Assembly (NCBI GenBank): GCA_013812565.1
Contig: JACCTF010000362.1
Span: 1 to 11,440 of the forward strand
From: Pyrinomonadaceae bacterium
Lineage (GTDB): Bacteria > Acidobacteriota > Blastocatellia > Pyrinomonadales > Pyrinomonadaceae
Direction of reading: 5' to 3'
Length of the DNA: 11,440 bases
The notes below the pieces were generated by a model that saw only the letters and a list, made by a program, of their open reading frames with translations, was not told the DNA's origin and ran no database searches. Each line of letters opens with the position of its first letter. Within the stretch, counting starts at the first letter, position 1. Of the stretch, positions 1 through 7,602 are shown piece after piece. The position numbers and the translations under genes are program-made.

Positions 1-795
1 ATTGCGCAAGGTGCGGCCAATTTGGTGAATCCATTCTTCGGCGCGCCGCCCGGCGTGGCGATGCTCGCGCGCTCTGTAGCGAGTGCCCGCGCGGGAGCGG
101 TGAGCCGCGTGTCGCTCATCGCGCACAGTCTTGTGCTGCTTCTCTTTCTTGTCCCGCTTCGTAGTTTAATCAGCCATATCCCCGTCCCCGCGCTTGCCGC
201 CGTGACAGTCGTTGTCGGGTTTCAGTTGATCGACTGGAAGAGATTTGCAGCGTTCAAACGCATGGGTCGAACGGATGTCTGGTTGTTTCTGCTGACTTTT
301 TCGCTTGTCGTATTAAGCGACTTGATCATCGGCGTCGGCATCGGCTTTCTGCTCGCGATGATTCTCTTCATCGAGCACGCGGCGGATTCCACCAGTCTCG
401 AAACTATCAACCGCCCACACGATGTTCCATCAACAAAGGTTGAAGATCTTCAGGCATATCGTTTAATCGGCCCGCTCTTTTTCGCTTCAAGCGAAAAGGT
501 GTTGAGCCAACTCAAGACTGAACTCACGGCCAAGACTTTGATTCTCGATCTCGAAGCCACCGGGCCGACCGATTCAACCGCCGCCGACCTCTTTAGAAAA
601 GTTTTTCAAATGCAGCGAAGTCGCGGGGGCACTCTATACCTGACGGGCCTCGACCAGCACCTCTATTCCATGTTTGAACGAGACGGCCTCATTGCCGAGA
701 TGGGGGCGAGTTGTTTCACCTTTAAGACGAACATCGCTTCTTCAACCGCGAACAACTATGTGCACTTTAGTATTCCGCTCCGATCAAAAGATTAG
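1..795 (+). CDS. SulP family anion transporter, C-terminal part with STAS domain (5' end outside window)
   Basis: The reading frame is open from base 1, so only the last 264 residues are seen. SulP proteins are inner-membrane permeases or channels for sulfate, bicarbonate or related anions. The visible part begins in the transmembrane core with a stretch of the SulP type (QGAANLVNPFFGAPPG), then a Ser/Ala/Arg-rich loop and three to four hydrophobic segments (about residues 38-60, 62-76, 93-122). A cytoplasmic STAS domain follows at about residues 140-240. Its conserved loop reads TGPTDSTAADLF, which keeps the Asp-Ser-Thr of anti-sigma-antagonist-like STAS domains. The tail after the STAS domain is short. 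The substrate cannot be told from this part. A stem-loop 60 bp after the stop may end the transcript. Confidence in the family is high, in the substrate none. Confidence 0.93.
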   Translation: MAQGAANLVNPFFGAPPGVAMLARSVASARAGAVSRVSLIAHSLVLLLFLVPLRSLISHIPVPALAAVTVVVGFQLIDWKRFAAFKRMGRTDVWLFLLTFSLVVLSDLIIGVGIGFLLAMILFIEHAADSTSLETINRPHDVPSTKVEDLQAYRLIGPLFFASSEKVLSQLKTELTAKTLILDLEATGPTDSTAADLFRKVFQMQRSRGGTLYLTGLDQHLYSMFERDGLIAEMGASCFTFKTNIASSTANNYVHFSIPLRSKD

Positions 796-854
796 CTTTG
801 ATCGACGGCACAAAGCGCGAGTTTCTCTCGCGAACCTTCTGTCGTTTGCCTCTG

Positions 855-887
855 GGCGCGGAAACAAGCCTTGTAGTTTTTCGCGCC
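855..887 (+). terminator. Possible stem-loop after the SulP gene
   Basis: GGCGCG (855-860) pairs with CGCGCC (882-887), and the stem can continue through GAAAC/GTTTTT and a small inner ACAA/TTGT hairpin. It sits between the SulP stop and the aminotransferase start. No T-run follows it, so it may be a weak terminator or a leader structure. A smaller 6-bp hairpin CGCGAG/CTCGCG lies at 816-832. Confidence 0.35.
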
Positions 888-927
888 TTCACTGATCATG
901 CACCAACGATGCAAAGGAAAAACGAAA

Positions 928-2070
928 ATGGATGCCACAGGAAAAACTGCCACGAATCACTTACTGTCTCAAGCAATTTCAAGAAGGGCCTTCGGTCGCA
1001 TCGCGGTTTTAGCGACTGCCGGTGCGACGCTGCCTTTTTATAACGAAGCCGCGCTGGCCCAGCTATCCAACGTCGGGCCGATTCCAAAGGACGCGGTGAA
1101 GATCAACGCGAACGAAAACCCTCTTGGGCCGTGCCCGGAAGCAGCCGAAGCAATCTATAAGGTGGTGCGAAAGGGCGGACGCTATTTGTATGAAGAAACG
1201 TCCGTCTTTGTTAAGACGCAGGCAGCGATTGATAACGTCAAGCCGGAATACATTCTGCCGTTCGCCGGATCGAGCGACCCGCTGCACCGCGCCGTGATTG
1301 CCTTTACCTCGCCGACCAAAAGCTTTGTGATGGCTGATCCCGGCTATGAGGCCGGTGCACGCGCCGCCGAGTTTATCAAAGCGAAGGTCTGCAAAATCCC
1401 TCTCGCCAAAGACCACTCGCACAACGCTCGCGCGATGGCTACGGCTGATGCGAACGCTGGATTGATCTATATCTGCAATCCCAATAACCCGACGGGCACC
1501 CTCACCTCGCGCGCCGATATCGAATACGTTTTAGCCAACAAGCCCAAAGGCTCAATCCTGCTGCTCGATGAAGCCTACATTCATCTGTCAGCCGACGGGC
1601 CGTGCTCTGACTTAGTAGCCGCCGACAAGGACATCATCATCTTGCGCACCTTCTCGAAGCTCTACGGCATGGCCGGACTCCGCGCGGGTTGCGCTATCGG
1701 TCGCCCCGACCTGCTTGAGAAGTTGAAGCCATATGGAGCGGGCGCGCTGCCTGTCACAGGCATGGTCGGAGCGACGGCGAGTCTTAACGTTAAGTCGCTT
1801 GTGCCGGAACGCCGCAAACTCATCAAAGACGTGCGCGAAGATGTCTTCAGCTTCCTCCACAAAAACAATTTTGCGTTTGTTCCGTCTGACAGCAACTGCT
1901 TTATGCTCGACGCCAAACGTCCGGCCAAGGAACTCATCACAGCGATGCAGAAAGAGAAAGTCTACATCGGCAGGGTCTGGCCCGCGTGGCCGACTCATGC
2001 CCGCATCACGGTCGGCACACGAGATGAAATGGCGAAGTTCAAAACGGCACTCCTCAAGGTAATGGCTTAA
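928..2070 (+). CDS. HisC-type PLP-dependent aminotransferase with Tat signal peptide
   Basis: The product is 380 residues, a fold-type I aminotransferase of the histidinol-phosphate aminotransferase type. Visible marks are NANENPLGP near residue 60, CNPNNPTG (183-190), the PLP-contacting DEAY (214-217), TFSKLYGMAGLR with the Schiff-base lysine K244, and the late HARITVGT with R359, the expected carboxylate-binding arginine. Ahead of the enzyme is a twin-arginine leader: SRRAFGR at 18-24, a hydrophobic run, and a likely cleavage site after ALA (42-44). It is therefore probably folded with PLP in the cytoplasm and exported. I start it at ATG 928 because AAAGGA (913-918) lies 9 bases upstream; an in-frame ATG at 898 lacks such a site. 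No other his genes are nearby, so a role in histidine synthesis is doubtful. The true substrate is unknown, and an exported location does not fit biosynthesis. Family certain, function open. Confidence 0.92.
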   Translation: MDATGKTATNHLLSQAISRRAFGRIAVLATAGATLPFYNEAALAQLSNVGPIPKDAVKINANENPLGPCPEAAEAIYKVVRKGGRYLYEETSVFVKTQAAIDNVKPEYILPFAGSSDPLHRAVIAFTSPTKSFVMADPGYEAGARAAEFIKAKVCKIPLAKDHSHNARAMATADANAGLIYICNPNNPTGTLTSRADIEYVLANKPKGSILLLDEAYIHLSADGPCSDLVAADKDIIILRTFSKLYGMAGLRAGCAIGRPDLLEKLKPYGAGALPVTGMVGATASLNVKSLVPERRKLIKDVREDVFSFLHKNNFAFVPSDSNCFMLDAKRPAKELITAMQKEKVYIGRVWPAWPTHARITVGTRDEMAKFKTALLKVMA

Positions 2071-2142
2071 ATTGAGGCACAGGAGATTGACACGCTCCTT
2101 GGTTCTCATGTCCCGTCGGAACACATTGGCAGCAAAGCGCTA

Positions 2143-2178
2143 AAAGCGGTTGTAAGGATTAGACCTTACAACCGCTTT
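2143..2178. terminator. Bidirectional terminator between convergent genes
   Basis: A perfect 15-bp inverted repeat (2143-2157 and 2164-2178, outer bases AAAGCGG/CCGCTTT) surrounds a 6-base loop. It lies between the stop of the aminotransferase at 2070 and the stop of the small leftward gene at 2256. A-rich and T-rich outer stem ends make it usable from both sides, although long T tails are lacking. Confidence 0.72.
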
Positions 2179-2255
2179 GAAATTGATTAACGCGGCGTTT
2201 CTACTTTGTCGCTAACTTTCGCAGAAAGATGCTGGTGGCCCGGTGACTGCCGCTA

Positions 2256-2573
2256 CTACTTCTGCTTCTTCGCTCGTTGCTTGAACGCCTTCTCGCCGCC
2301 GGATTGTCCGAGAGGTTGACCGCTCGGTATGGCCGCCGTAGTTGAAGGCGATGCGCCTTTAGGCGTTACCGCATCGGCCCCGAAGTGCTGCGATGAATCA
2401 TCGGCGAACATCTTATTTTCCTCTTTACGATCACCACTCATCGCCGGAGTATCATCCATGTCTTCAAGGTTTTTGTCCGCCATTCTCTCGGTCGGTATAT
2501 CTCCCTCTCCGGTTTGCTGCCCGCGCTTTCTTTCGGGTATGCCAACTTTACTTTGATCTTCCCTATTGCTCAT
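2256..2573 (-). CDS. Small hydrophilic, probably disordered protein downstream of lon
   Basis: I do not recognise a family. The 105-residue product is rich in Asp, Glu, Lys, Arg, Gln, Gly, Ser and Pro, has no Cys, Trp or Tyr and only two Leu, and ends in a basic tail (FKQRAKKQK). This composition predicts an intrinsically disordered, soluble cytoplasmic protein with no signal peptide or membrane segment. It is likely real: ATG 2573 is preceded by AAGGGG at good spacing, it begins 38 bp after the lon stop on the same strand, and it ends just before a convergent terminator. The position suggests co-transcription with hsp20 and lon, and hence a stress-related role like that of hydrophilins, or a Lon substrate or adaptor. 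All of that is inference. Confidence 0.72.
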   Translation of the reverse strand: MSNREDQSKVGIPERKRGQQTGEGDIPTERMADKNLEDMDDTPAMSGDRKEENKMFADDSSQHFGADAVTPKGASPSTTAAIPSGQPLGQSGGEKAFKQRAKKQK

Positions 2574-2611
2574 CTCTGATTTCCCCTTCAGTATGGTTAC
2601 CTGTGGTGCTT

Positions 2612-5092
2612 TTATCTTCCGCGAACGCGCATCGGCTCAAGCTCCGGTTGGTCAACCGCCAAGTCGCGCGATTGGTCTTTGAATAAAGAGGGAGATACCG
2701 GCGGGGGCGGTTCGGAAACCACCCTTTCAAGCGTCGCGTCCAAAGCTTCGCCAATGCGGTCTACAAAGATGATTTCAAGTTCGCTGCGCACGTCTTCAGG
2801 AATCTTTTCGGTGTCGGCTTCATTACGCGCTGGAAGCACGATGCGATGAATGCCCGCGCGGTGCGCCGCTAGGACTTTCTCCTTAACGCCGCCGACCGGA
2901 AATACTAAGCCGGACAAAGTGATCTCGCCGGTCATCGAGGTGTCAGGGCGCACCCGGCGTCCGGTGAGAAGCGAAGCCATCGCCGAGGTCATCGCGACGC
3001 CCGCGCTCGGACCATCTTTCGGGATCGCCCCGGATGGCACATGCAGATGCACGCCGTGGCCCTTGAACATTTCAGGGTTGATGCTGAAGTCAGCAGCGTG
3101 CGACCACAGGTATGAACGCGCGGCGCGGGCAGACTCCTGCATTACATCGCCGAGTTGTCCGGTGAGTGTGAGGCCCGATCCACCGGGCAAGAGCGTCGCT
3201 TCGATGAAGAGAATCTCTCCGCCCATCTCGGTCCACGCCATCCCCGTCGCAACGCCCGCGGGCACCTCCCGCCGGGCTTCTTCCGGATAAAAGCGCGGCG
3301 CGCCCAAATACTCTTTAATGTCAGGGGCTTCAACGCGCACCCGCTCGGCTCCTCCTAAAGCGATCTTTAGCGCCGCTTTGCGAACAACGCTGCCGACAGT
3401 TCGCTCCATTTGACGTACGCCCGCTTCACGCGTGTACCGCGTTGCGATTAGAGACACCGCTTGATCCACAATTTCAAATTGATTTTCGTCAAGGCCGTTG
3501 TCGTGGATTTGTCTGGGCACCAAATACTGCCGGGCGATGTGCAGCTTTTCTTGGTCGCTATAGCCCGCGAGTTGAATGATCTCCATGCGGTCGCGAAGGG
3601 GTGGCGGAATCGGAGCCAACTGATTTGCCGTCGCGATAAAAAAGACGTTAGATAGATCGAACGGCAGATCAAGGTAGTGGTCGCGGAATGTGTTGTTCTG
3701 CTGCGGATCGAGAACTTCGAGGAGCGCCGCCGCCGGATCGCCGCGATAATCCGCGCCGAGCTTGTCGATCTCGTCGAGCATCATCACGGGATTGTTAACT
3801 CCCCCGCGACGCAGAGCTTGGATGATGCGGCCCGGCATCGCGCCGATGTATGTGCGGCGATGCCCGCGGAGTTCCGCTTCGTCGCGCACGCCGCCCAAAG
3901 ATATACGCTCGAACTCTCTTCCCAGCGAGCGCGCAATAGAGCGCCCCAAACTTGTTTTGCCGACGCCCGGCGGGCCGACGAAACAGAGGATCGGACTCTT
4001 CGCTTCCGGCCGCAATTTGATGACGGCAAGAAATTCAAGAATGCGTTCCTTGATGTCTTCAAGTCCGTAGTGATCCTCGTCAAGAATGCGTCGGGCTTCC
4101 ACGAGCTCAAGTTTGTCCTCGCTTGATTTCTTCCACGGAAGCTCAAGCACATATTCCAGATAAGAGCGGATTACCTGATAGTCAGGCGCAGCGGCGGGCA
4201 GACGCTCCATGCGCCGCAGTTCACGCTCGGACTCTTTGCGCACTTCGTCAGGAAGGTCGGCCGTGTCGAACCGCTCGCGCATTATCTCGGCTTCAGCGCG
4301 TTCGCCGCCTTCGTCATCGCCCAACTCCTTCTGAATCGCTTTCAACTGCTGGCGCAGAATGTAGTCGCGTTGCGCCTTGTCCATCTCCGTCTGTGCTTCG
4401 GTGGCGATCTTGGAACGCAGTTGCAAGATTTCGAGTTCGCGTGCGAGGTGGCCGTAGGCGAGACGCAGCAACTCATCGACGGTGTTTGCCTCCAGCATTG
4501 CTTGTTCATTCTCAATTCCAAGATTCAAAACTGAGCCGAGAAAGTAGACAAGCTGAACCGGATCGCCTGCACTCATGACGATTGTGCGTACCTCCGGCGG
4601 TACTTGCGGCATCAGCGCCAGCGCTTGTTGAATTAGCTGCTGCACATTGCGCCGCAGAGCTTCAACCTGCTCCGCGTCTTCGACGGTGAGCGCCGGGAGA
4701 ATGCGTACGCGCGCCCGCAAGAATGGTTGTTCGCTGAGCCACTCGACGATCTCGATGCGCTCAGTGCCCTGCACAATCAACTGCAAAGCATCGGGTGTGC
4801 GCATCATCCGCTTGACCATCACGAGCGTGCCGACAGTAAATAAATCGGCGGAGCCATCTTCCTTGTCAGTTGTGCTTCCTGAACGAACGCTGAGGCAAGC
4901 GAGCAGCTTTTCTTCGGTCGCAAGCGCCGCTTCGACGGCGGCGACGGAACGCGGGCGACCGACTGCCAACGGCACCACGGTGCCGGGGAATAAGGTTGTG
5001 TTTTGTAAAGGCAACACCGCGATCTCGAAGGTACGCGCGGCTGCGGTTTGCTGATCTTTAGAGGACGGATTGATGTTTGTAAATTCAGTCAT
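2612..5092 (-). CDS. lon: ATP-dependent Lon protease (LonA type)
   Basis: The 826-residue product has the full LonA architecture. An N-terminal substrate-binding domain (about 22-215, [16 protein letters not shown] onward) is followed by a helical region containing [17 protein letters not shown]. The AAA+ module has Walker A GPPGVGKT (373-380), Walker B VMMLDEID with D440/E441, and sensor-1-like ATAN. The C-terminal Ser-Lys peptidase has S696 in [11 protein letters not shown] and K739 in GGVKEK, 43 residues apart as in E. coli Lon. Lon is a cytoplasmic hexamer degrading damaged and selected regulatory proteins. About 30 residues after the protease domain form a Pro-rich, charged tail (PPPPVSPS onward) that is probably flexible. 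The start ATG 5092 has AAAGG unusually close upstream. It follows hsp20 by 40 bp and precedes the small disordered protein by 38 bp. No catalytic residue is missing. Confidence 0.98.
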   Translation of the reverse strand: MTEFTNINPSSKDQQTAAARTFEIAVLPLQNTTLFPGTVVPLAVGRPRSVAAVEAALATEEKLLACLSVRSGSTTDKEDGSADLFTVGTLVMVKRMMRTPDALQLIVQGTERIEIVEWLSEQPFLRARVRILPALTVEDAEQVEALRRNVQQLIQQALALMPQVPPEVRTIVMSAGDPVQLVYFLGSVLNLGIENEQAMLEANTVDELLRLAYGHLARELEILQLRSKIATEAQTEMDKAQRDYILRQQLKAIQKELGDDEGGERAEAEIMRERFDTADLPDEVRKESERELRRMERLPAAAPDYQVIRSYLEYVLELPWKKSSEDKLELVEARRILDEDHYGLEDIKERILEFLAVIKLRPEAKSPILCFVGPPGVGKTSLGRSIARSLGREFERISLGGVRDEAELRGHRRTYIGAMPGRIIQALRRGGVNNPVMMLDEIDKLGADYRGDPAAALLEVLDPQQNNTFRDHYLDLPFDLSNVFFIATANQLAPIPPPLRDRMEIIQLAGYSDQEKLHIARQYLVPRQIHDNGLDENQFEIVDQAVSLIATRYTREAGVRQMERTVGSVVRKAALKIALGGAERVRVEAPDIKEYLGAPRFYPEEARREVPAGVATGMAWTEMGGEILFIEATLLPGGSGLTLTGQLGDVMQESARAARSYLWSHAADFSINPEMFKGHGVHLHVPSGAIPKDGPSAGVAMTSAMASLLTGRRVRPDTSMTGEITLSGLVFPVGGVKEKVLAAHRAGIHRIVLPARNEADTEKIPEDVRSELEIIFVDRIGEALDATLERVVSEPPPPVSPSLFKDQSRDLAVDQPELEPMRVRGR

Positions 5093-5131
5093 ACCTTTAT
5101 GGTCTTACAAGTTAATTCGATTTGTTATCGC

Positions 5132-5160
5132 TTTATAATTTGTCTTCGCTGCTACGTAAA
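5132..5160 (-). promoter_or_regulatory. Possible internal promoter for lon
   Basis: On the minus strand TTTACG (5160-5155) lies 17 bases before TATAAA (5137-5132), overlapping the hsp20 stop codon. A start near 5125 would give lon a leader of about 33 bases. The match is four of six and five of six to the sigma70 consensus. It could let lon be expressed without hsp20. Sequence match only. Confidence 0.3.
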
Positions 5161-5504
5161 TAAAGTATCAGTAGACCATCGCGATAGTCTCGCTCAATCG
5201 TTGCGGCATCAATACGCGACGGAAACTGAAGCGTCTTTTCGAACCGGCTGTAAGTGATTTCTATTTGGTGGTAGGAAACCGTCTCGCCATAGAAGGTATC
5301 ACGTCGGCAACCCCCTATGCGAAGCGTTGAACCCTCGATTGAAATTTCGAGTTCATCGATGCGGACACCGGCAATTTCAACTTTCACGATCCACCCATAC
5401 TGGGTTTGATAGACATCCGCCGCCGGACACCACGTTCGCTCCGCAGGACGCTGTTTACGTCCCATCGGCATCAAACGAAAATAACGCTCAACCGATTCAG
5501 CCAT
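5133..5504 (-). CDS. Hsp20/alpha-crystallin family small heat-shock protein, short C-terminus
   Basis: The product has 123 residues. The alpha-crystallin domain spans about 25-116: WCPAADVYQT, GWIVKVEIAGV, ELEISIEG, LRIGG, then YHQIEITYSRFEK and FPSRID, closing with RDYRDGLLILYL. Such proteins are ATP-independent holdases that bind unfolding proteins in the cytoplasm. It is shorter than usual bacterial members (about 140-150 residues): only RSSEDKL follows the last strand, so the C-terminal I-x-I/V anchor that stabilises large oligomers is absent. It may therefore form dimers or small assemblies. Start ATG 5504 has only weak ribosome-binding matches. It is the first gene of a probable operon with lon. 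No CIRCE element is visible upstream. Family confident; oligomer state inferred. Confidence 0.94.
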   Translation of the reverse strand: MAESVERYFRLMPMGRKQRPAERTWCPAADVYQTQYGWIVKVEIAGVRIDELEISIEGSTLRIGGCRRDTFYGETVSYHQIEITYSRFEKTLQFPSRIDAATIERDYRDGLLILYLRSSEDKL

Positions 5505-5572
5505 AATAGTTTCATTACCAATTTGAAGAGAAAAGATACATGATCAAGTGAAGCAACACCAACAGCAGCAAC

Positions 5573-5639
5573 GCTGAAGGCGGAAGGATGAATAAGACAA
5601 ACAGCTTTTCTGTCTTTACTTCATCCTTCCGCCTTCAGC
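5573..5639. repeat. Large stem-loop made of a 7-nt tandem word
   Basis: A perfect 20-bp inverted repeat (5573-5592 and 5620-5639) surrounds a 27-base interior that pairs further through AAGACA/TGTCTT. The left arm has 7-base periodicity: GAAGGCG (5576-5582), GAAGGAT (5583-5589), GAA. It begins 10 bases after the stop of the CBS gene (minus strand) and lies upstream of hsp20, so it probably ends the CBS transcript or insulates hsp20. No T-run follows the stem on the minus strand. Confidence 0.75.
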
Positions 5640-5648
5640 CCTTCTCTC

Positions 5649-6533
5649 TCACCCAAACATTTTGCTCCAGAAGGATGCGCCGCTTGAGATTTCTTCGAGC
5701 GCATGGGCGAGCTCTTGATCCGCTTCGGTTTCAAGTGCCACGTCGGCCATCGAGATGATGCCGCGCAGATTGTTGTCGCGATCCACGACGGGGATGCGCC
5801 TTACCTGTTTGTCGCCCATCTTACGAATCGCATCAATCACGCGGTCATTGGGCTGCGCCGTGTGAACATCTTCGGTCATGATTTCTTCGGCGCGGGTGGT
5901 GTTCGCATCTTTGCCTTCAGCAATGGCGCGAACCACGATGTCGCGGTCCGTGATAAGACCGACCAAGCGGCCATAGCTGTTGCCCTCACTGCCGCGCCGC
6001 GCCTCTCCGCTGCTGCTTGCATTGGTTGTTGTCTCTGCGGCGCGTTCCACAACGGGGATGACGCCCGTATCTTCATTACGCATCATCACGGCGACTTGTT
6101 GCAGCGTCATGTCACGCGTCGCAACCGTAACGTCGCGCGTCATAATGTCGCGGCATTTCACATGCGAGCGTGCCGCGCCGCGGGATCGGTAGGCTTGCGG
6201 ACGATTGGTGTGTTCGCCCTGATCTTCCGTGTACCTTGCGCGTCCGTAATCGTCGCGTTCATAGCCACTCTGGGCGCTGCCGCTTGGGTTGGTATAACCC
6301 TGGCGATTATCATAACGGTCGCGACCATAGTCATCATATTCGCGTGGATTACTACCGGGACGAGGCCTATCGCGCACGCTTGAATTGTCGTAATTGAACT
6401 GAGGCCCGCGCGGGTCTCTGCTTCGATCTTGGTTTTCGCGTTGCGATTCATTGAAACGCTCCTCGGCGTGGCTGGGCCTGCCGCCACGCCTGCCGTAATA
6501 CTCATCGTCTCTATCGTCTCGGTGTCTCGACAT
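5649..6533 (-). CDS. CBS-domain pair protein with Arg/Asp/Tyr/Gly-rich N-terminal tail
   Basis: The product is 294 residues when started at ATG 6533, chosen because AGGAGGAG (6544-6537) is immediately upstream; an in-frame ATG at 6587 lacks such a site. Residues 1-125 are low-complexity and strongly hydrophilic, with recurring DDYGR and RDRYD-like units and almost no hydrophobic residues. Two CBS motifs follow: about 127-210 (CRDIMTRDV, GVIPVV, GRLVGLITDRDIVVRAI) and 216-270 (AEEIMTEDV, VRRIPVVDRDNNLRGIISMADVAL). CBS pairs bind adenine nucleotides and sense energy or redox state. A Ser/Thr/Gly/Glu-rich insert at about 163-187 splits the first CBS motif. The C-terminus ends SFWSKMFG. No enzyme domain is attached, so it is a stand-alone sensor whose partner is unknown. 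The tail could bind nucleic acid or drive condensation, but that is inference. Confidence 0.9.
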   Translation of the reverse strand: MSRHRDDRDDEYYGRRGGRPSHAEERFNESQRENQDRSRDPRGPQFNYDNSSVRDRPRPGSNPREYDDYGRDRYDNRQGYTNPSGSAQSGYERDDYGRARYTEDQGEHTNRPQAYRSRGAARSHVKCRDIMTRDVTVATRDMTLQQVAVMMRNEDTGVIPVVERAAETTTNASSSGEARRGSEGNSYGRLVGLITDRDIVVRAIAEGKDANTTRAEEIMTEDVHTAQPNDRVIDAIRKMGDKQVRRIPVVDRDNNLRGIISMADVALETEADQELAHALEEISSGASFWSKMFG

Positions 6534-6536
6534 AAT

Positions 6537-6544
6537 CTCCTCCT
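6537..6544 (-). promoter_or_regulatory. Ribosome-binding site deciding the CBS gene start
   Basis: AGGAGGAG on the minus strand, with its GGAGG core 5 bases before ATG 6533. It favours this start over the in-frame ATG at 6587, which would add 18 residues. Confidence 0.85.
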
Positions 6545-6651
6545 GATTGATTTCCTTGCATGAATGGGCAGCCGCCTTGAACCGCATGACGGTTTAACTT
6601 TAAGTAACAATGCTCAACTTCAGTCTTGCTGATTTTTAGGAAGGCTCGGTG

Positions 6652-6681
6652 ATTATACCCGCTTCCATGAAGTATTGTTAG
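6652..6681 (-). promoter_or_regulatory. Sigma70-type promoter for the CBS gene
   Basis: On the minus strand CTAACA (6681-6676) is followed after 18 bases by a perfect TATAAT (6657-6652). Transcription would start near 6645, giving an untranslated leader of about 110 bases before ATG 6533. It lies in the gap after the SIMPL gene, so the two leftward genes are probably separate transcription units. Confidence 0.6.
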
Positions 6682-6728
6682 CGGCGATGCGGCCCTGCTT
6701 CAATGGCATATACTATGCGCGTTGACCA

Positions 6729-7556
6729 CTATTTCATCTCAATCTCTGCGATCAATTGCACCTGCGATCTGATGTCAAGCGACCCTATCTCTATTGGTGT
6801 TGGCTCCCCCATTTGCATAGTACCAGAAGCTCGGCTCCGCCTCATTTCATCATATGCGATAATCGGCGGACGTAGCGCGTTGGCTTCTTGTACCTCAACG
6901 ATCCGCACCACGCGCCCGCCGAGCGCCTGCGCCATCGTCTGCGCTTTGCTCAACGCCTCGCGCGTCGCTTCCGTTAAAGCTTGATCGCGCGCCGGACGAT
7001 CTTGGCGCAGGGTGAATGAAAGATTCTCCACATTGTTTGCCCCGGCTTGGGACGCCCCATCAATTACCGCGCCGACTTTTGTCAAATCGCTCATCCTGAC
7101 AGTGACAGCATTTCGCGCTTCGTAACCTCTGATTGTCGGCGGCTGATTTTCCCGGTAGAGATACTGCGGCTGGAGATTATAACCGCTAGTTTTGACTTCC
7201 GCGCCAACACCCGCCGCAGCTTTCACTGCGCGTAATACGGCCTCGCTTTTGGTCGCATTTTCCTGCTGCGCTTTGAGTGCGCTCTGGCTCTGCGTCACCA
7301 CCCCGACTGTCACAATCGCTGTGTCGGGTTGCGCCTGCACGATTGCATCGCCCGTTACCATTACCCGGGTTGCGCTCGTTGCGCGTGTGGTCGCGTCACT
7401 GCTCTGTGTTTGCGTTGACCCTTCTAGCAGCGCCGTATTGCTCTGATGAAAAGCGATCATGGCAGGTTTTCCTGCGCTTGTTACTTCCACAGTCTGCGCC
7501 GAACAAAAAGCGGCGAAGGCACATAGACTCGTTACTATCATCAATAGTTTTCTCAT
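6729..7556 (-). CDS. Secreted SIMPL (DUF541) domain protein
   Basis: The product has 275 residues and begins with a Sec signal peptide (MRKLLMIVTSLCAFAAFCSA, probable cleavage before Gln21). The SIMPL/DUF541 domain follows: VMVTGDAIVQAQPDTAIVTV near residue 65, a helix with QQENATKSEAVLRAVK, SGYNLQPQYLY, GYEARNAVTVRM, then GASQAGANNVENLSFTL and a later helical part ending in the beta strand QVQLIAEIEMK. The family includes the Brucella periplasmic protein BP26/Omp28, which forms oligomeric rings, and the IRAK-binding SIMPL proteins. Its biochemical role in bacteria is poorly known. An envelope location is expected. AAGGA lies about 12 bases upstream of ATG 7556. It is divergent from the Rieske gene and followed by the promoter of the CBS gene. 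Confidence 0.92.
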   Translation of the reverse strand: MRKLLMIVTSLCAFAAFCSAQTVEVTSAGKPAMIAFHQSNTALLEGSTQTQSSDATTRATSATRVMVTGDAIVQAQPDTAIVTVGVVTQSQSALKAQQENATKSEAVLRAVKAAAGVGAEVKTSGYNLQPQYLYRENQPPTIRGYEARNAVTVRMSDLTKVGAVIDGASQAGANNVENLSFTLRQDRPARDQALTEATREALSKAQTMAQALGGRVVRIVEVQEANALRPPIIAYDEMRRSRASGTMQMGEPTPIEIGSLDIRSQVQLIAEIEMK

Positions 7557-7602
7557 TTTTCTTTGCTTCCTTTTTATATTTGCTCCGACCTGAAGCGTCG
7601 CT

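Noticed and set aside
898..927. Upstream ATG for the aminotransferase, adding ten residues
   Set aside because: No ribosome-binding site precedes it, while ATG 928 has AAAGGA at 9 bases and gives a standard Tat leader.
1612..2124. A 170-codon open frame on the minus strand opposite the aminotransferase
   Set aside because: It mirrors conserved coding sequence of the HisC-type gene and has no recognisable domain; treated as a shadow.
3677..4578. Long plus-strand open frames opposite lon (3677-4126 and 4123-4578)
   Set aside because: They overlap the conserved AAA+ region of lon on the other strand and show no protein-like composition or family match.
5505..5572. CIRCE or sigma32-type heat-shock element upstream of hsp20
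   Set aside because: No TTAGCACTC/GAGTGCTAA pair and no convincing CCCCAT-type -10 box could be found; only poor sigma70-like matches are present.
5573..5639. Terminal inverted repeats of a small transposable element
   Set aside because: No target-site duplication is evident at the flanks and the arms are heptamer-periodic, so a simple-repeat hairpin is the better reading.
5703..6383. A 226-codon open frame on the plus strand opposite the CBS gene
   Set aside because: It is antisense to a low-complexity, stop-poor region of a clear CBS gene, has no homology I recognise, and its composition follows from the opposite strand's Arg/Asp/Tyr codons.
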